The notes under the pieces are model-generated. The model made no database searches. It was not told the origin of the DNA and worked only from the letters and a program-made list of their open reading frames with translations. A program made the position numbers and the translations under genes. From an uncultured Pedobacter sp. (GTDB lineage Bacteria; Bacteroidota; Bacteroidia; Sphingobacteriales; Sphingobacteriaceae), in assembly GCA_946478755.1 (NCBI GenBank), contig CAMLDJ010000339.1, positions 1-5,652 on the forward strand: DNA of 5,652 nucleotides. Reading direction: 5' to 3'. Below are positions 1 through 5,652 of this stretch, piece after piece. Each line of letters begins with the position of its first letter. The stretch's first letter is position 1.

Positions 1-623
1 CCTCTGCCTATTTTTAGCAGCTGACCCATAATGATCCTGATCATTTTACTTAGAAAGCGGTTAGCGGAAATTTGAAAGCGAAGCTGATCGCCGTTTTCAT
101 CAACAGATAAACTGGCCGACATGACATTGCAGATCGTGTGTTCATACTTGTCTGGACTGGTGCAAAAAGCCCTGTAATCCTTATATTTAGGTAAGACTGC
201 CGCTGCCTGTTTCATTTGATCAAAATCCAGGTTATTGAGCAGGTAAAATGAACTCAGGCCATTTAAAAAAGGATTCTTATAGGTGTGGATAAAATAGTCG
301 TACGACCTTTGTACGGCATCAAAACGAGCATGCTGTAGCCCATCCATAGGGATGATGTCGAATACCGCAATGTTAGCAGGTAACAATTTGTTCAGCCTGA
401 ACATCAGATCGAAATCCCAGGGCTGCCCGACGTCCATATGGAAGAAAAACTGACTCGCATGCACATGGGCATCAGTACGGCCACAGCCAACAATAAAGAC
501 AGGTGTTTTTAAGACCTGGCTAAGTGCCTTTTCCAGCACACCTTGCACATTCATTACCCCTGGCTGCTTTTGCCAGCCATTGTAATTTAAACCGTTATAG
601 CCGATATGAACAAAATACCTCAA
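1..623 (-). CDS. truA: tRNA pseudouridine synthase A (TruA), 3' end beyond the window
   Basis: TruA isomerises uridines 38-40 of the tRNA anticodon arm to pseudouridine in the cytoplasm. About 207 codons are visible, and the C-terminus lies beyond the left edge; the family usually has about 245-270 residues. The protein opens MRYFVHIGYNGLNYNGWQ. The catalytic loop is GCGRTDAHVHASQF, with the nucleophilic aspartate at about residue 51 (equivalent to E. coli D60) next to R49. The active-site tyrosine is probably Y108 in QRSYDYF, and the late motif NRFLSKMIRIIMGQ (about 188-201) is also present. The frame has no ATG between its upstream stop and residue 24, which already lies inside the conserved domain, so I place the start at TTG 621-623, exactly where homologues begin MRYF. 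It follows the GH20 stop by 16 bp, which suggests one transcript. Family assignment is firm; the start is inferred. Confidence 0.95.
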   Translation of the reverse strand, partial: MRYFVHIGYNGLNYNGWQKQPGVMNVQGVLEKALSQVLKTPVFIVGCGRTDAHVHASQFFFHMDVGQPWDFDLMFRLNKLLPANIAVFDIIPMDGLQHARFDAVQRSYDYFIHTYKNPFLNGLSSFYLLNNLDFDQMKQAAAVLPKYKDYRAFCTSPDKYEHTICNVMSASLSVDENGDQLRFQISANRFLSKMIRIIMGQLLKIGR

Positions 624-632
624 TTTCTTCCT
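621..632 (-). promoter_or_regulatory. Ribosome binding site and TTG start of truA
   Basis: On the minus strand an AGGA motif (629-632) stands five bases before TTG (621-623). It is the only start in this window with a recognisable Shine-Dalgarno-like element; the others have only A-rich leaders, as is usual in Bacteroidota. The site lies in the 16-bp gap after the GH20 stop codon. Together with the MRYF homology it decides the truA start. An ATT or ATA codon further upstream in the same open frame is possible but less likely. Confidence 0.6.
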
Positions 633-639
633 GTTAATG

Positions 640-2604
640 TTATTTTCTTCCTGCTCTTTTATTCAATTCCTCAATAGGCATACTCATCATTCTGCCTACC
701 GGATCTTTCCCTTTATAGGTGATTACTTTGAGCATGGTGGCATCTTTTGGCGGACTTAGCTTTTCTGTATATTTTGGATAAAAGCGATCCGGGAAAGAAT
801 TGTCAAAGCTATAATAGATATCCAGTCCGGCTACCTCGGTGCTCAATTCTATCAGTAACTGCCTGTCGGCTGACCTGCTTGCTTTAAATATCGGATCATA
901 AACACTCGGTGCATATTTCGTTTCTGCGATATCCAGTCGCTTAAAATGCTGTTCAACCTTGCCAAAAAAAATCGGCCAGTTCTTTTTCTCATTGGGCGAC
1001 CAAACGGATTCTGCTATGGCCATTCCTCTTGGCCAGGTCATGTATTCAGCCTGACGGATGTTATATACTTGCTCGGTCCATAGGTTAGCCTGACCTCCCT
1101 TAATATATTTAGGGTCAACATCAGCAGGAACCGGATTAAATTCGTAAGCTTTACTTAAGCGAAGCGAAGCATATACCCTGGGCTCGGTAACGGGATCGGC
1201 CTGCATATAGTCAAGGTAAGCAAATTGAGTTGGGCTCATGACCACTTCATGCTTCTTCTTAGCCGCTTCAATGCCATAGCTCATCCCCCGCCAGCTCATT
1301 ACAGCAGCGGCGGGCGACAGATTGCCATTTAGGATTTCATCCCAGCCCATAAATTTCTTTCCTTTGGATTCCACTATCTTTTGCACCCGTTTTTCAAAAT
1401 AACCTTGCACCTGGTGCATATCTTTTAATCCCTCCCGCTGCATCAGCGCTTTGATGGCGTCATTTTTTTCCCAAAAATTAAAAGGCGCCTCATCGCCACC
1501 CATATGGATATAATCGAATGGGAAAAGCGAGGCAACCTGCGTAATGATCGTATCCAGAAATGCATATACTTTCTCGTTGGCCGGACAAAGCGTATTGTCT
1601 ACCAAAGCAATCGGCGGGGCACCCCTTGACCAGTCCATGATGCGCTCGCCGGAGCGTACACGGTAATTCTCGGCACCAGGTGTGCAGGATAATTCAGGAT
1701 ACGAACTGATGGCTGCAAGACTATGACCGGGTACATCGATTTCCGGCAATATATTTACAAATCTGTCCTTTGCATATTGTACCAGTTCCCTGATGTCTTC
1801 CTGGGTGTAAAAACCTCCGTAATTACGGGGCTCATCCGCAGTCGGAGGTATAAAATTGCCGAATTCACCTACTTTCCTAACATTCCATGCACCTACTTCT
1901 GTTAGCTTAGGCAGACCCTTAATTTCTATCCGCCAGCCTTCATCATCTGTTAGGTGTAAATGAAGGAGGTTGTATTTGTAGCGCACCATGGCGTTGATGT
2001 ATTGTTTTACTTCATCCTTTGTAAAAAAGTGACGGGCAACATCAAACATTAATCCCCTCCAGCCCAGGCGGGGGTAGTCCGTGATTTCAACACATGGCGC
2101 TTTCCATTCTATGCCTTCAATCACCTCTTTGCTTTCAATCTCTTTGGGAAACAACTGAAGCAAACTTTGAACGCCGTAAAAAAGTCCGGCCGGTTTGTTC
2201 GCTTTTATCGTGATGTGGTTCGGTGTAACAGTTAAGAGATATCCTTCATTGCCCAGCGTATGATTGGCTTTATCGTTTAGTATTAACCTGATATTTGCAG
2301 TTTCTGATTTAGTGCTGATGGCAGAGACGTAACTGCCCGTTGGGAGAGAAAGTCTTTCCTGCAAAAAGGCGAGGATCTGCTGTGTTTCGGGTACTGCAGG
2401 GTACTGTATGGTAACATTGGCCGGTAGAATAAAATAACCTTCACCTTTAATAACGGCTACCGGTTCGGGTATGATGGCGATTTCAGGAACTGCATTTAAG
2501 GGATTGACAGGTTCAAGAGGTATTGTGGTTTGTGGAGCTGAGGTCTGGCCAATAGCCGAATAGCTTACAAGGAAAAGAAACAATAGCGCAAGGATATTCT
2601 TCAT
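640..2604 (-). CDS. Secreted GH20 beta-N-acetylhexosaminidase
   Basis: This glycoside hydrolase family 20 enzyme removes terminal beta-linked GlcNAc or GalNAc by substrate-assisted catalysis. It has 654 residues. Residues 1-19 form a signal peptide (probable cleavage SAIG/Q), so it acts in the periplasm or outside the cell. A proline-rich stretch (about 20-45) precedes the GH20b N-terminal domain (about 46-170). The catalytic barrel (about 178-545) carries R183 in GWRGLMFD, HLHLTDDEGW (215-224), H294 in DVPGHS, the D371-E372 pair in HMGGDEAP (E372 the acid/base, D371 orienting the acetamido group), WDE at 421-423, YLDY (463-466) and NLWTE (508-512 region). Residues about 575-642 resemble the C-terminal CHB_HEX beta-sandwich (IYYSFDNSFPD). 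No key residue is missing. It starts at ATG 2602-2604, 51 bp after dacB, in the same likely operon. The natural substrate (chitin oligomers, host or plant glycans, muropeptide-derived sugars) cannot be told from sequence. No lipoprotein cysteine is seen. Confidence 0.96.
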   Translation of the reverse strand: MKNILALLFLFLVSYSAIGQTSAPQTTIPLEPVNPLNAVPEIAIIPEPVAVIKGEGYFILPANVTIQYPAVPETQQILAFLQERLSLPTGSYVSAISTKSETANIRLILNDKANHTLGNEGYLLTVTPNHITIKANKPAGLFYGVQSLLQLFPKEIESKEVIEGIEWKAPCVEITDYPRLGWRGLMFDVARHFFTKDEVKQYINAMVRYKYNLLHLHLTDDEGWRIEIKGLPKLTEVGAWNVRKVGEFGNFIPPTADEPRNYGGFYTQEDIRELVQYAKDRFVNILPEIDVPGHSLAAISSYPELSCTPGAENYRVRSGERIMDWSRGAPPIALVDNTLCPANEKVYAFLDTIITQVASLFPFDYIHMGGDEAPFNFWEKNDAIKALMQREGLKDMHQVQGYFEKRVQKIVESKGKKFMGWDEILNGNLSPAAAVMSWRGMSYGIEAAKKKHEVVMSPTQFAYLDYMQADPVTEPRVYASLRLSKAYEFNPVPADVDPKYIKGGQANLWTEQVYNIRQAEYMTWPRGMAIAESVWSPNEKKNWPIFFGKVEQHFKRLDIAETKYAPSVYDPIFKASRSADRQLLIELSTEVAGLDIYYSFDNSFPDRFYPKYTEKLSPPKDATMLKVITYKGKDPVGRMMSMPIEELNKRAGRK

Positions 2605-2655
2605 TTAATAATGTTTTAATGGATGATAATGCTTAGAGTAGCTGCAATTTAGCAA

Positions 2656-4068
2656 TTACTTCAATGCATCTAAAATAGTGAATAGCTTCTTGTTGATACC
2701 CGAACCGGAATAGTTGTTGACGTTAATGACAACAATATACCTGCTGCCAGCAGCACTAGTATGGTAACCGGCGAAAGCTGAAACATCGTTTATGGAACCA
2801 CTTTTTATTTTCATACCGTTATATTCAGGGAAGGCCCGGTAATAGTCGCTGAACCAGCTTTCTCTTTGGGCCTCAAAGAGAATGTGGGCCATGGCCATTG
2901 TGGTCACGCGGTTACCCGGCGACAAGCCGCTTCCATCAATGATGTTCAAAGCGTTTTTATCTATCCCTTTATTTGCCCAAAAATTAATTACGGTTGAAGT
3001 GCCATTGGCAGTAGTGGCTGCTTTTCCTGATTTTAGCGCAATGGTTTTTAACAAGGTTTCCCCATATAAATTGATGCTTTTTTTCAAGAACCAATAAGTG
3101 ATTTCAGCTAGATTAGGAGAAGTAATGGTGCTGATCTTTTGTTTAATGTCGGCAATGGGCTGGTTGTTTAAAGTCATCAAGCGTGTAGTGGTTGCGGGCT
3201 GCGTGGTTATGATCCCCAATTGATTTAAGGTATCCTGCAGGCGGAAAGCGCAATCAAATGCTGGATCGGGTATTGCAGCCGAAATGCCTGGTTTGCCAAT
3301 TCCAATCCCCCAGGATCCTCTTAAATAAACGGTACTGCTATAAGGTGGTAAAAATGCATAGGCTCTATCACCTGTTCCCGGAGCGCCGGTTTTAAGTTCA
3401 TTAACGATTTTGAGATAGGGGGTTTCAGGAACTGTTTTTAAAATTCTGATCTCATCGTTTATTCTGGAGCCAGGTTTCAAATGGATATCAAACTGGTTTT
3501 CACGCCAGGATAATCCGGATGTGCCCGCTCCATAATAATTTCCAATATCCTGCCAAATCCAGCCTTCAGGAGTGGTTTGTGTGCCAAATGCCCGATCATC
3601 ACCGACAATAGCACCTTCTATTTTTTTGATGCCAGCTTTTTTAATGGCTGTCGCCCACTCCGTTAGAACAGTGTGCGACTTGTTCTGGTAGCGGTCAGAA
3701 CCCAAGGTTGGATCTCCGCTGCCGAGAATGATCAGATCTCCTTTTAAAACGCCGTCAGGAGTTATATTTCCACTATAAGCCAGGGTGGTTTGATATTGAA
3801 AATCCTTTCCCAAAATACTGAATGCTGTTGCTGCAGTGATCACTTTTAAAGTTGATGCCGTTGCCAGGCCAAGCTGCGCGTTACGTGTAAACAGAGACTT
3901 ACCGGTATTTGCATCCAGAACACACAAGGATACGCTGGCATTTTTAACCTGAGGGTCGGATAGGAAAGAATCGTATGCCCTTTCCAATTTCTGCATCGCT
4001 GTTTGAGCAAATGAAGCCCCAACTGAAAGAAAAAACAGGAACTGGGCTATAAAAAGCTTTTTAATCAT
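2656..4068 (-). CDS. dacB: D-alanyl-D-alanine carboxypeptidase/endopeptidase, PBP4 family (peptidase S13)
   Basis: This periplasmic low-molecular-weight penicillin-binding protein trims the terminal D-Ala of peptidoglycan stem peptides and/or cuts D-Ala-mDAP cross-links. It has 470 residues, the usual size for S13. Residues 1-21 form a signal peptide (cleavage about SFA/Q). All three active-site motifs are visible: SxxK as S72-T-L-K75, SxN as S331-I-N333 in LKKSINLYGE, and the KTG-type box as K422-S-G424 in MKIKSGSINDVSAFAG. The S13 signature DGSGLSPGN (378-386) is also intact. The long segment between SxxK and SxN, about 250 residues, matches the extra domains that set PBP4 apart from PBP5. 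The start is ATG 4066-4068, directly after the U-tract of the asd terminator. It heads the likely dacB-GH20-truA unit. The symbol follows the E. coli homologue; whether endopeptidase or carboxypeptidase activity dominates is not visible. Confidence 0.96.
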   Translation of the reverse strand: MIKKLFIAQFLFFLSVGASFAQTAMQKLERAYDSFLSDPQVKNASVSLCVLDANTGKSLFTRNAQLGLATASTLKVITAATAFSILGKDFQYQTTLAYSGNITPDGVLKGDLIILGSGDPTLGSDRYQNKSHTVLTEWATAIKKAGIKKIEGAIVGDDRAFGTQTTPEGWIWQDIGNYYGAGTSGLSWRENQFDIHLKPGSRINDEIRILKTVPETPYLKIVNELKTGAPGTGDRAYAFLPPYSSTVYLRGSWGIGIGKPGISAAIPDPAFDCAFRLQDTLNQLGIITTQPATTTRLMTLNNQPIADIKQKISTITSPNLAEITYWFLKKSINLYGETLLKTIALKSGKAATTANGTSTVINFWANKGIDKNALNIIDGSGLSPGNRVTTMAMAHILFEAQRESWFSDYYRAFPEYNGMKIKSGSINDVSAFAGYHTSAAGSRYIVVINVNNYSGSGINKKLFTILDALK

Positions 4069-4075
4069 ATGCTTT

Positions 4076-4126
4076 AAAAAAAAAGTGATGTATGTATAGC
4101 TACCTGGCGCTATTCATACATCACTT
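4076..4126 (-). terminator. Intrinsic terminator of asd
   Basis: An inverted repeat pairs 4083-4094 perfectly with 4115-4126 (12 bp). After one mismatch the stem continues for five more pairs (4096-4100 with 4109-4113) around an 8-base loop. Read on the minus strand, the stem runs into nine consecutive U (4084 down to 4076, the first two shared with the stem). There is no U-run on the plus-strand side, so it terminates minus-strand transcription, that is asd. Its end lies only 7 bases before the dacB ATG. Confidence 0.93.
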
Positions 4127-4146
4127 AAACGTTTATATTTATAAAA

Positions 4147-5139
4147 TTATACCAATTGTTTTTTTACCAGGTATTCCGCAATCTGAACAGCATTCGTTGC
4201 AGCGCCTTTGCGCAGGTTGTCTGCCACTATCCACATGTTCAGCGTGTTTGGTAAAGATTCATCACGTCTTATCCTTCCAACGAATACTTCGTCTTTTTCA
4301 TGCGCGTCTTTAGGCATCGGATATTTCAGATTAGCGGGATCGTCAACCAGGATAATACCTTCGGTATTGGCCAACAGGTTTTTTATCTCGGCTACATCAA
4401 AATCATTTTCAAATTCAATATTTACAGATTCTGAGTGACCACCCATTACAGGGATACGTACTGTTGTAGCGGTAACCTTAATGCTGTTGTCACCCATGAT
4501 CTTCTGAGTTTCCAATATCATTTTCATCTCCTCTTTGGTGTATCCGTTGTCCTGGAAAACATCAATTTGGGGAATAACGTTCAAGTCAATAGGGTAGGCA
4601 TAAGCCATTGGCCCGTCAGCAATACCTTTACGTTCATTCATCAGTTGTTCAACAGCCTTCACACCGGTTCCGGTTACCGACTGGTAGGTGGAAACAACCA
4701 CACGTTTGATCTTATATTTATCATGAAGCGGCTTCAAGGCCACTACCATCTGGATCGTTGAACAGTTCGGATTGGCGATGATCTTGTCATCGGCAGACAA
4801 TTCTGCTGCATTTACTTCGGGTACAACCAGCTTTTTCGATGGATCCATGCGCCATGCAGATGAATTATCGATCACTGTGGTGCCCACTTCAGCAAAACGT
4901 GGCGCTTCCGCCAAAGAGGTGCCACCACCTGCAGAAAACAAGGCAATGTCAGGTCTCATCGAAATTGCAGTATCCATGTTTACAACAGCATACTTCTTAC
5001 CCTTGAAAGTGATTTCCTTACCAACACTCTTTTCAGAAGCCACAGGGATCAATTCGGTTAACGGGAAGTTACGCTCTTCTAATACTTTTAACATTACGGT
5101 GCCTACCAGACCGGTGGCGCCAACTACTGCAATTTTCAT
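4147..5139 (-). CDS. asd: Aspartate-semialdehyde dehydrogenase
   Basis: Asd reduces L-aspartyl-4-phosphate to L-aspartate-4-semialdehyde with NADPH, the branch point to lysine/diaminopimelate, threonine and methionine; it is cytoplasmic. The 330-residue length is normal. An N-terminal Rossmann motif GATGLVG (7-13) binds NADP. The catalytic cysteine is C126 in NPNCSTIQ, followed by TYQSVTG (151-157), a conserved substrate-binding arginine R228 (VRIPV) and the catalytic histidine H235 in GGHSES. The C-terminal DNLRKGAATNAVQIAE (307-322) is typical. No residue is missing. The start is ATG 5137-5139, because the Rossmann strand begins at residue 2. The leader before it is A-rich with no Shine-Dalgarno sequence. 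A terminator lies on each side (upstream gene's end and its own 3' end), so asd is probably transcribed alone. It may be controlled through its 5' leader, described separately. Confidence 0.98.
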   Translation of the reverse strand: MKIAVVGATGLVGTVMLKVLEERNFPLTELIPVASEKSVGKEITFKGKKYAVVNMDTAISMRPDIALFSAGGGTSLAEAPRFAEVGTTVIDNSSAWRMDPSKKLVVPEVNAAELSADDKIIANPNCSTIQMVVALKPLHDKYKIKRVVVSTYQSVTGTGVKAVEQLMNERKGIADGPMAYAYPIDLNVIPQIDVFQDNGYTKEEMKMILETQKIMGDNSIKVTATTVRIPVMGGHSESVNIEFENDFDVAEIKNLLANTEGIILVDDPANLKYPMPKDAHEKDEVFVGRIRRDESLPNTLNMWIVADNLRKGAATNAVQIAEYLVKKQLV

Positions 5140-5143
5140 GTTT

Positions 5144-5203
5144 TTAATGATTTGTTTTAATTGTCATGAAGCTATCTTCAGCAAAAGCCGCTGATGGCCT
5201 CAT
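5144..5203 (-). other. Possible 19-residue upstream ORF in the asd leader
   Basis: An ATG at 5201-5203 opens a frame of 19 codons (MRPSAAFAEDSFMTIKTNH) ending in TAA only 4 bases before the asd ATG. The final stretch M-T-I-K-T-N is made wholly of residues derived from aspartate (Met, Thr, Ile, Lys, Asn), the pathway that Asd serves. This would suit a leader peptide or translational coupling. Against it, the codons are AT-rich and such residues are favoured by chance in AT-rich spacer DNA. There is no clear ribosome binding site, and I know of no described leader peptide of this kind. Confidence 0.2.
5167..5194 (-). promoter_or_regulatory. Two overlapping small hairpins in the asd leader
   Basis: One inverted repeat pairs the ends of 5178-5194 (TCAGC with GCTGA, 7-base loop). 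A second pairs the ends of 5167-5180 (TGAAG with CTTCA, 4-base loop). They share bases 5178-5180, so both cannot form fully at once, an arrangement like that of attenuators. Each stem has only five Watson-Crick pairs, and no U-run follows, so chance is a serious alternative. Confidence 0.2.
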
Positions 5204-5275
5204 TTTCTCTGATTTGTTGTTTTACTTGTTTTTAGTTACTCGTTCAATTGTAGTTATGGTGAAATAATAAGTCCC

Positions 5276-5283
5276 CAAATATG
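5276..5283 (-). promoter_or_regulatory. Candidate -7 box of the asd promoter
   Basis: On the minus strand CATATTTG matches the Bacteroidota -7 consensus TAnnTTTG at five of six fixed positions. The upstream -33 region would fall in the U-tract of the preceding terminator and shows no clean TTTG. A second candidate, TACAATTG at 5245-5252, is equally close but lacks a well-spaced -33 element. A promoter must exist somewhere in 5140-5300 because asd is preceded by a terminator; the exact box is a guess. Confidence 0.25.
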
Positions 5284-5300
5284 GGCATTTTTTTACTCAT

Positions 5301-5339
5301 AAAAAAAAGGGATTGGCTTTTGGTAACCGATCCCTTTTT
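5301..5339 (-). terminator. Intrinsic terminator after the isomerase gene
   Basis: Bases 5304-5316 pair with 5327-5339 over 13 positions (12 Watson-Crick, one G-U) around a 10-base loop. Read on the minus strand the stem ends in an 8-U run (5308 down to 5301). It lies 20 bp after the isomerase stop codon. The opposite strand also carries five T, so it might act weakly in both directions, although no plus-strand gene is present to use it. Confidence 0.92.
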
Positions 5340-5359
5340 GATTTCCTGAGATATGCCTA

Positions 5360-5652
5360 TTAAATCAGTTCACGGTCTACATAATCAAAGCTCTGCTTAA
5401 TGCTTACAAACGGATCCTTGGAAAAGTTCTCCTGCTCCACAATTAAGTGCTCAAGACCCGCCTGTTTGGCATGTTTGTAAATGTTTTTGAAGTCTATGGT
5501 ACCAGAGCCAACTTCCGTATTGATCGCGTGGTTGGCTTTGTCCATATCTTTCACATGCCACATCACGAAGCGGCCCGGGTATTTGTTAAACAAAGCAACC
5601 GGGTCATTTCCTGAACGTACAACCCAGTACAGGTCCATTTCAAACCGGATCT
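5360..5652 (-). CDS. Sugar phosphate isomerase/epimerase family TIM-barrel protein, C-terminal part
   Basis: Only the last 96 residues are in the window; the frame is open through the right edge, so the methionine at 5636-5638 is internal rather than the start (residues IRFE precede it). The segment resembles the C-terminal half of AP-endonuclease-2-type / xylose-isomerase-like TIM barrels. FEMDLYWVV carries a likely metal-binding aspartate, WHVKDMD a histidine, GSGTIDF is the usual glycine-rich turn, and VEQE supplies a late acidic ligand. Such proteins isomerise or epimerise sugars or related polyols using a divalent metal, but the substrate here cannot be told. The N-terminus is missing, so a signal peptide, common in Bacteroidota members of this family, cannot be checked. 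It ends at TAA 5360-5362, followed by its own terminator. Confidence 0.85.
   Translation of the reverse strand, partial: IRFEMDLYWVVRSGNDPVALFNKYPGRFVMWHVKDMDKANHAINTEVGSGTIDFKNIYKHAKQAGLEHLIVEQENFSKDPFVSIKQSFDYVDRELI

Noticed and set aside
2605..2655. Search for a terminator or promoter between dacB and the GH20 gene
   Set aside because: The 51 bp hold only weak imperfect pairings and no U-run or TAnnTTTG box, so I see no break in transcription here.
4772..5194. A 140-codon open frame on the plus strand opposite asd, and other plus-strand frames at 1723-1905, 2882-3097, 4092-4313, 4208-4438 and 4435-4761
   Set aside because: Each lies opposite a well-supported minus-strand gene (or, for 4092-4313, the asd terminator plus the asd end). 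Their translations show no recognisable domain, and they read as antisense shadows of conserved codons.
5148..5218. Direct repeat TGATTTGTT at 5148-5156 and 5210-5218
   Set aside because: Nine AT-rich bases repeated once in an AT-rich spacer is expected by chance. There is no dyad symmetry or further copy to suggest an operator.
5244..5300. An 18-codon minus-strand frame starting right after the isomerase terminator (MSKKMPIFGDLLFHHNYN)
   Set aside because: It begins against the terminator U-tract, has no ribosome binding site, and would lie upstream of or across the candidate promoter boxes. Its composition suggests nothing in particular.
5140..5300. A lysine riboswitch or other known riboswitch before asd
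   Set aside because: The spacer is too short for a lysine riboswitch aptamer and shows none of its long paired arms. No other known aptamer core was recognisable by eye.

Overview
The window reads as a fragment of a Bacteroidota chromosome, most likely family Sphingobacteriaceae (Pedobacter/Mucilaginibacter-like). The reasons are the style of the protein sequences (for example the TruA motif GCGRTDAHVHASQFFF), A-rich leaders with no clear Shine-Dalgarno sequence before most starts, and the gene content. The genus is an inference from remembered family sequences, not from a search. Every gene I can support lies on the minus strand, so transcription runs from high to low coordinates.

In transcription order: (1) 5360-5652, the 3' end of a TIM-barrel sugar phosphate isomerase/epimerase, closed by a strong hairpin terminator at 5301-5339. 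(2) A leader of about 160 bp (5140-5300) holding a weak promoter candidate, a possible 19-residue upstream ORF and two small overlapping hairpins, followed by asd (4147-5139), aspartate-semialdehyde dehydrogenase. (3) A long intrinsic terminator at 4076-4126 in the 78-bp asd/dacB gap. (4) dacB (2656-4068), a periplasmic PBP4-type D-Ala-D-Ala carboxypeptidase/endopeptidase. (5) A secreted GH20 beta-N-acetylhexosaminidase (640-2604). (6) truA (1-623, cut off by the left window edge), tRNA pseudouridine synthase, which appears to start at TTG.

The genes fall into three transcription units: the end of the isomerase unit, asd alone, and dacB-GH20-truA with gaps of 51 and 16 bp and no terminator between them. 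Asd feeds the lysine/diaminopimelate, threonine and methionine pathways, so it indirectly supplies the peptidoglycan cross-linking residue, and DacB cleaves peptides of the same polymer. The GH20 enzyme removes terminal N-acetylhexosamines from glycans outside the cytoplasm. TruA is an unrelated housekeeping tRNA modifier that seems simply to be co-transcribed.

I found no mobile element, CRISPR array, RNA gene, phage or defence gene. The window is mostly ordinary core metabolism and cell-wall genes, and I see no support for a wholly new system. The points most worth a second look are regulatory: the asd leader, the terminator lying against the dacB start, and the TTG start of truA.
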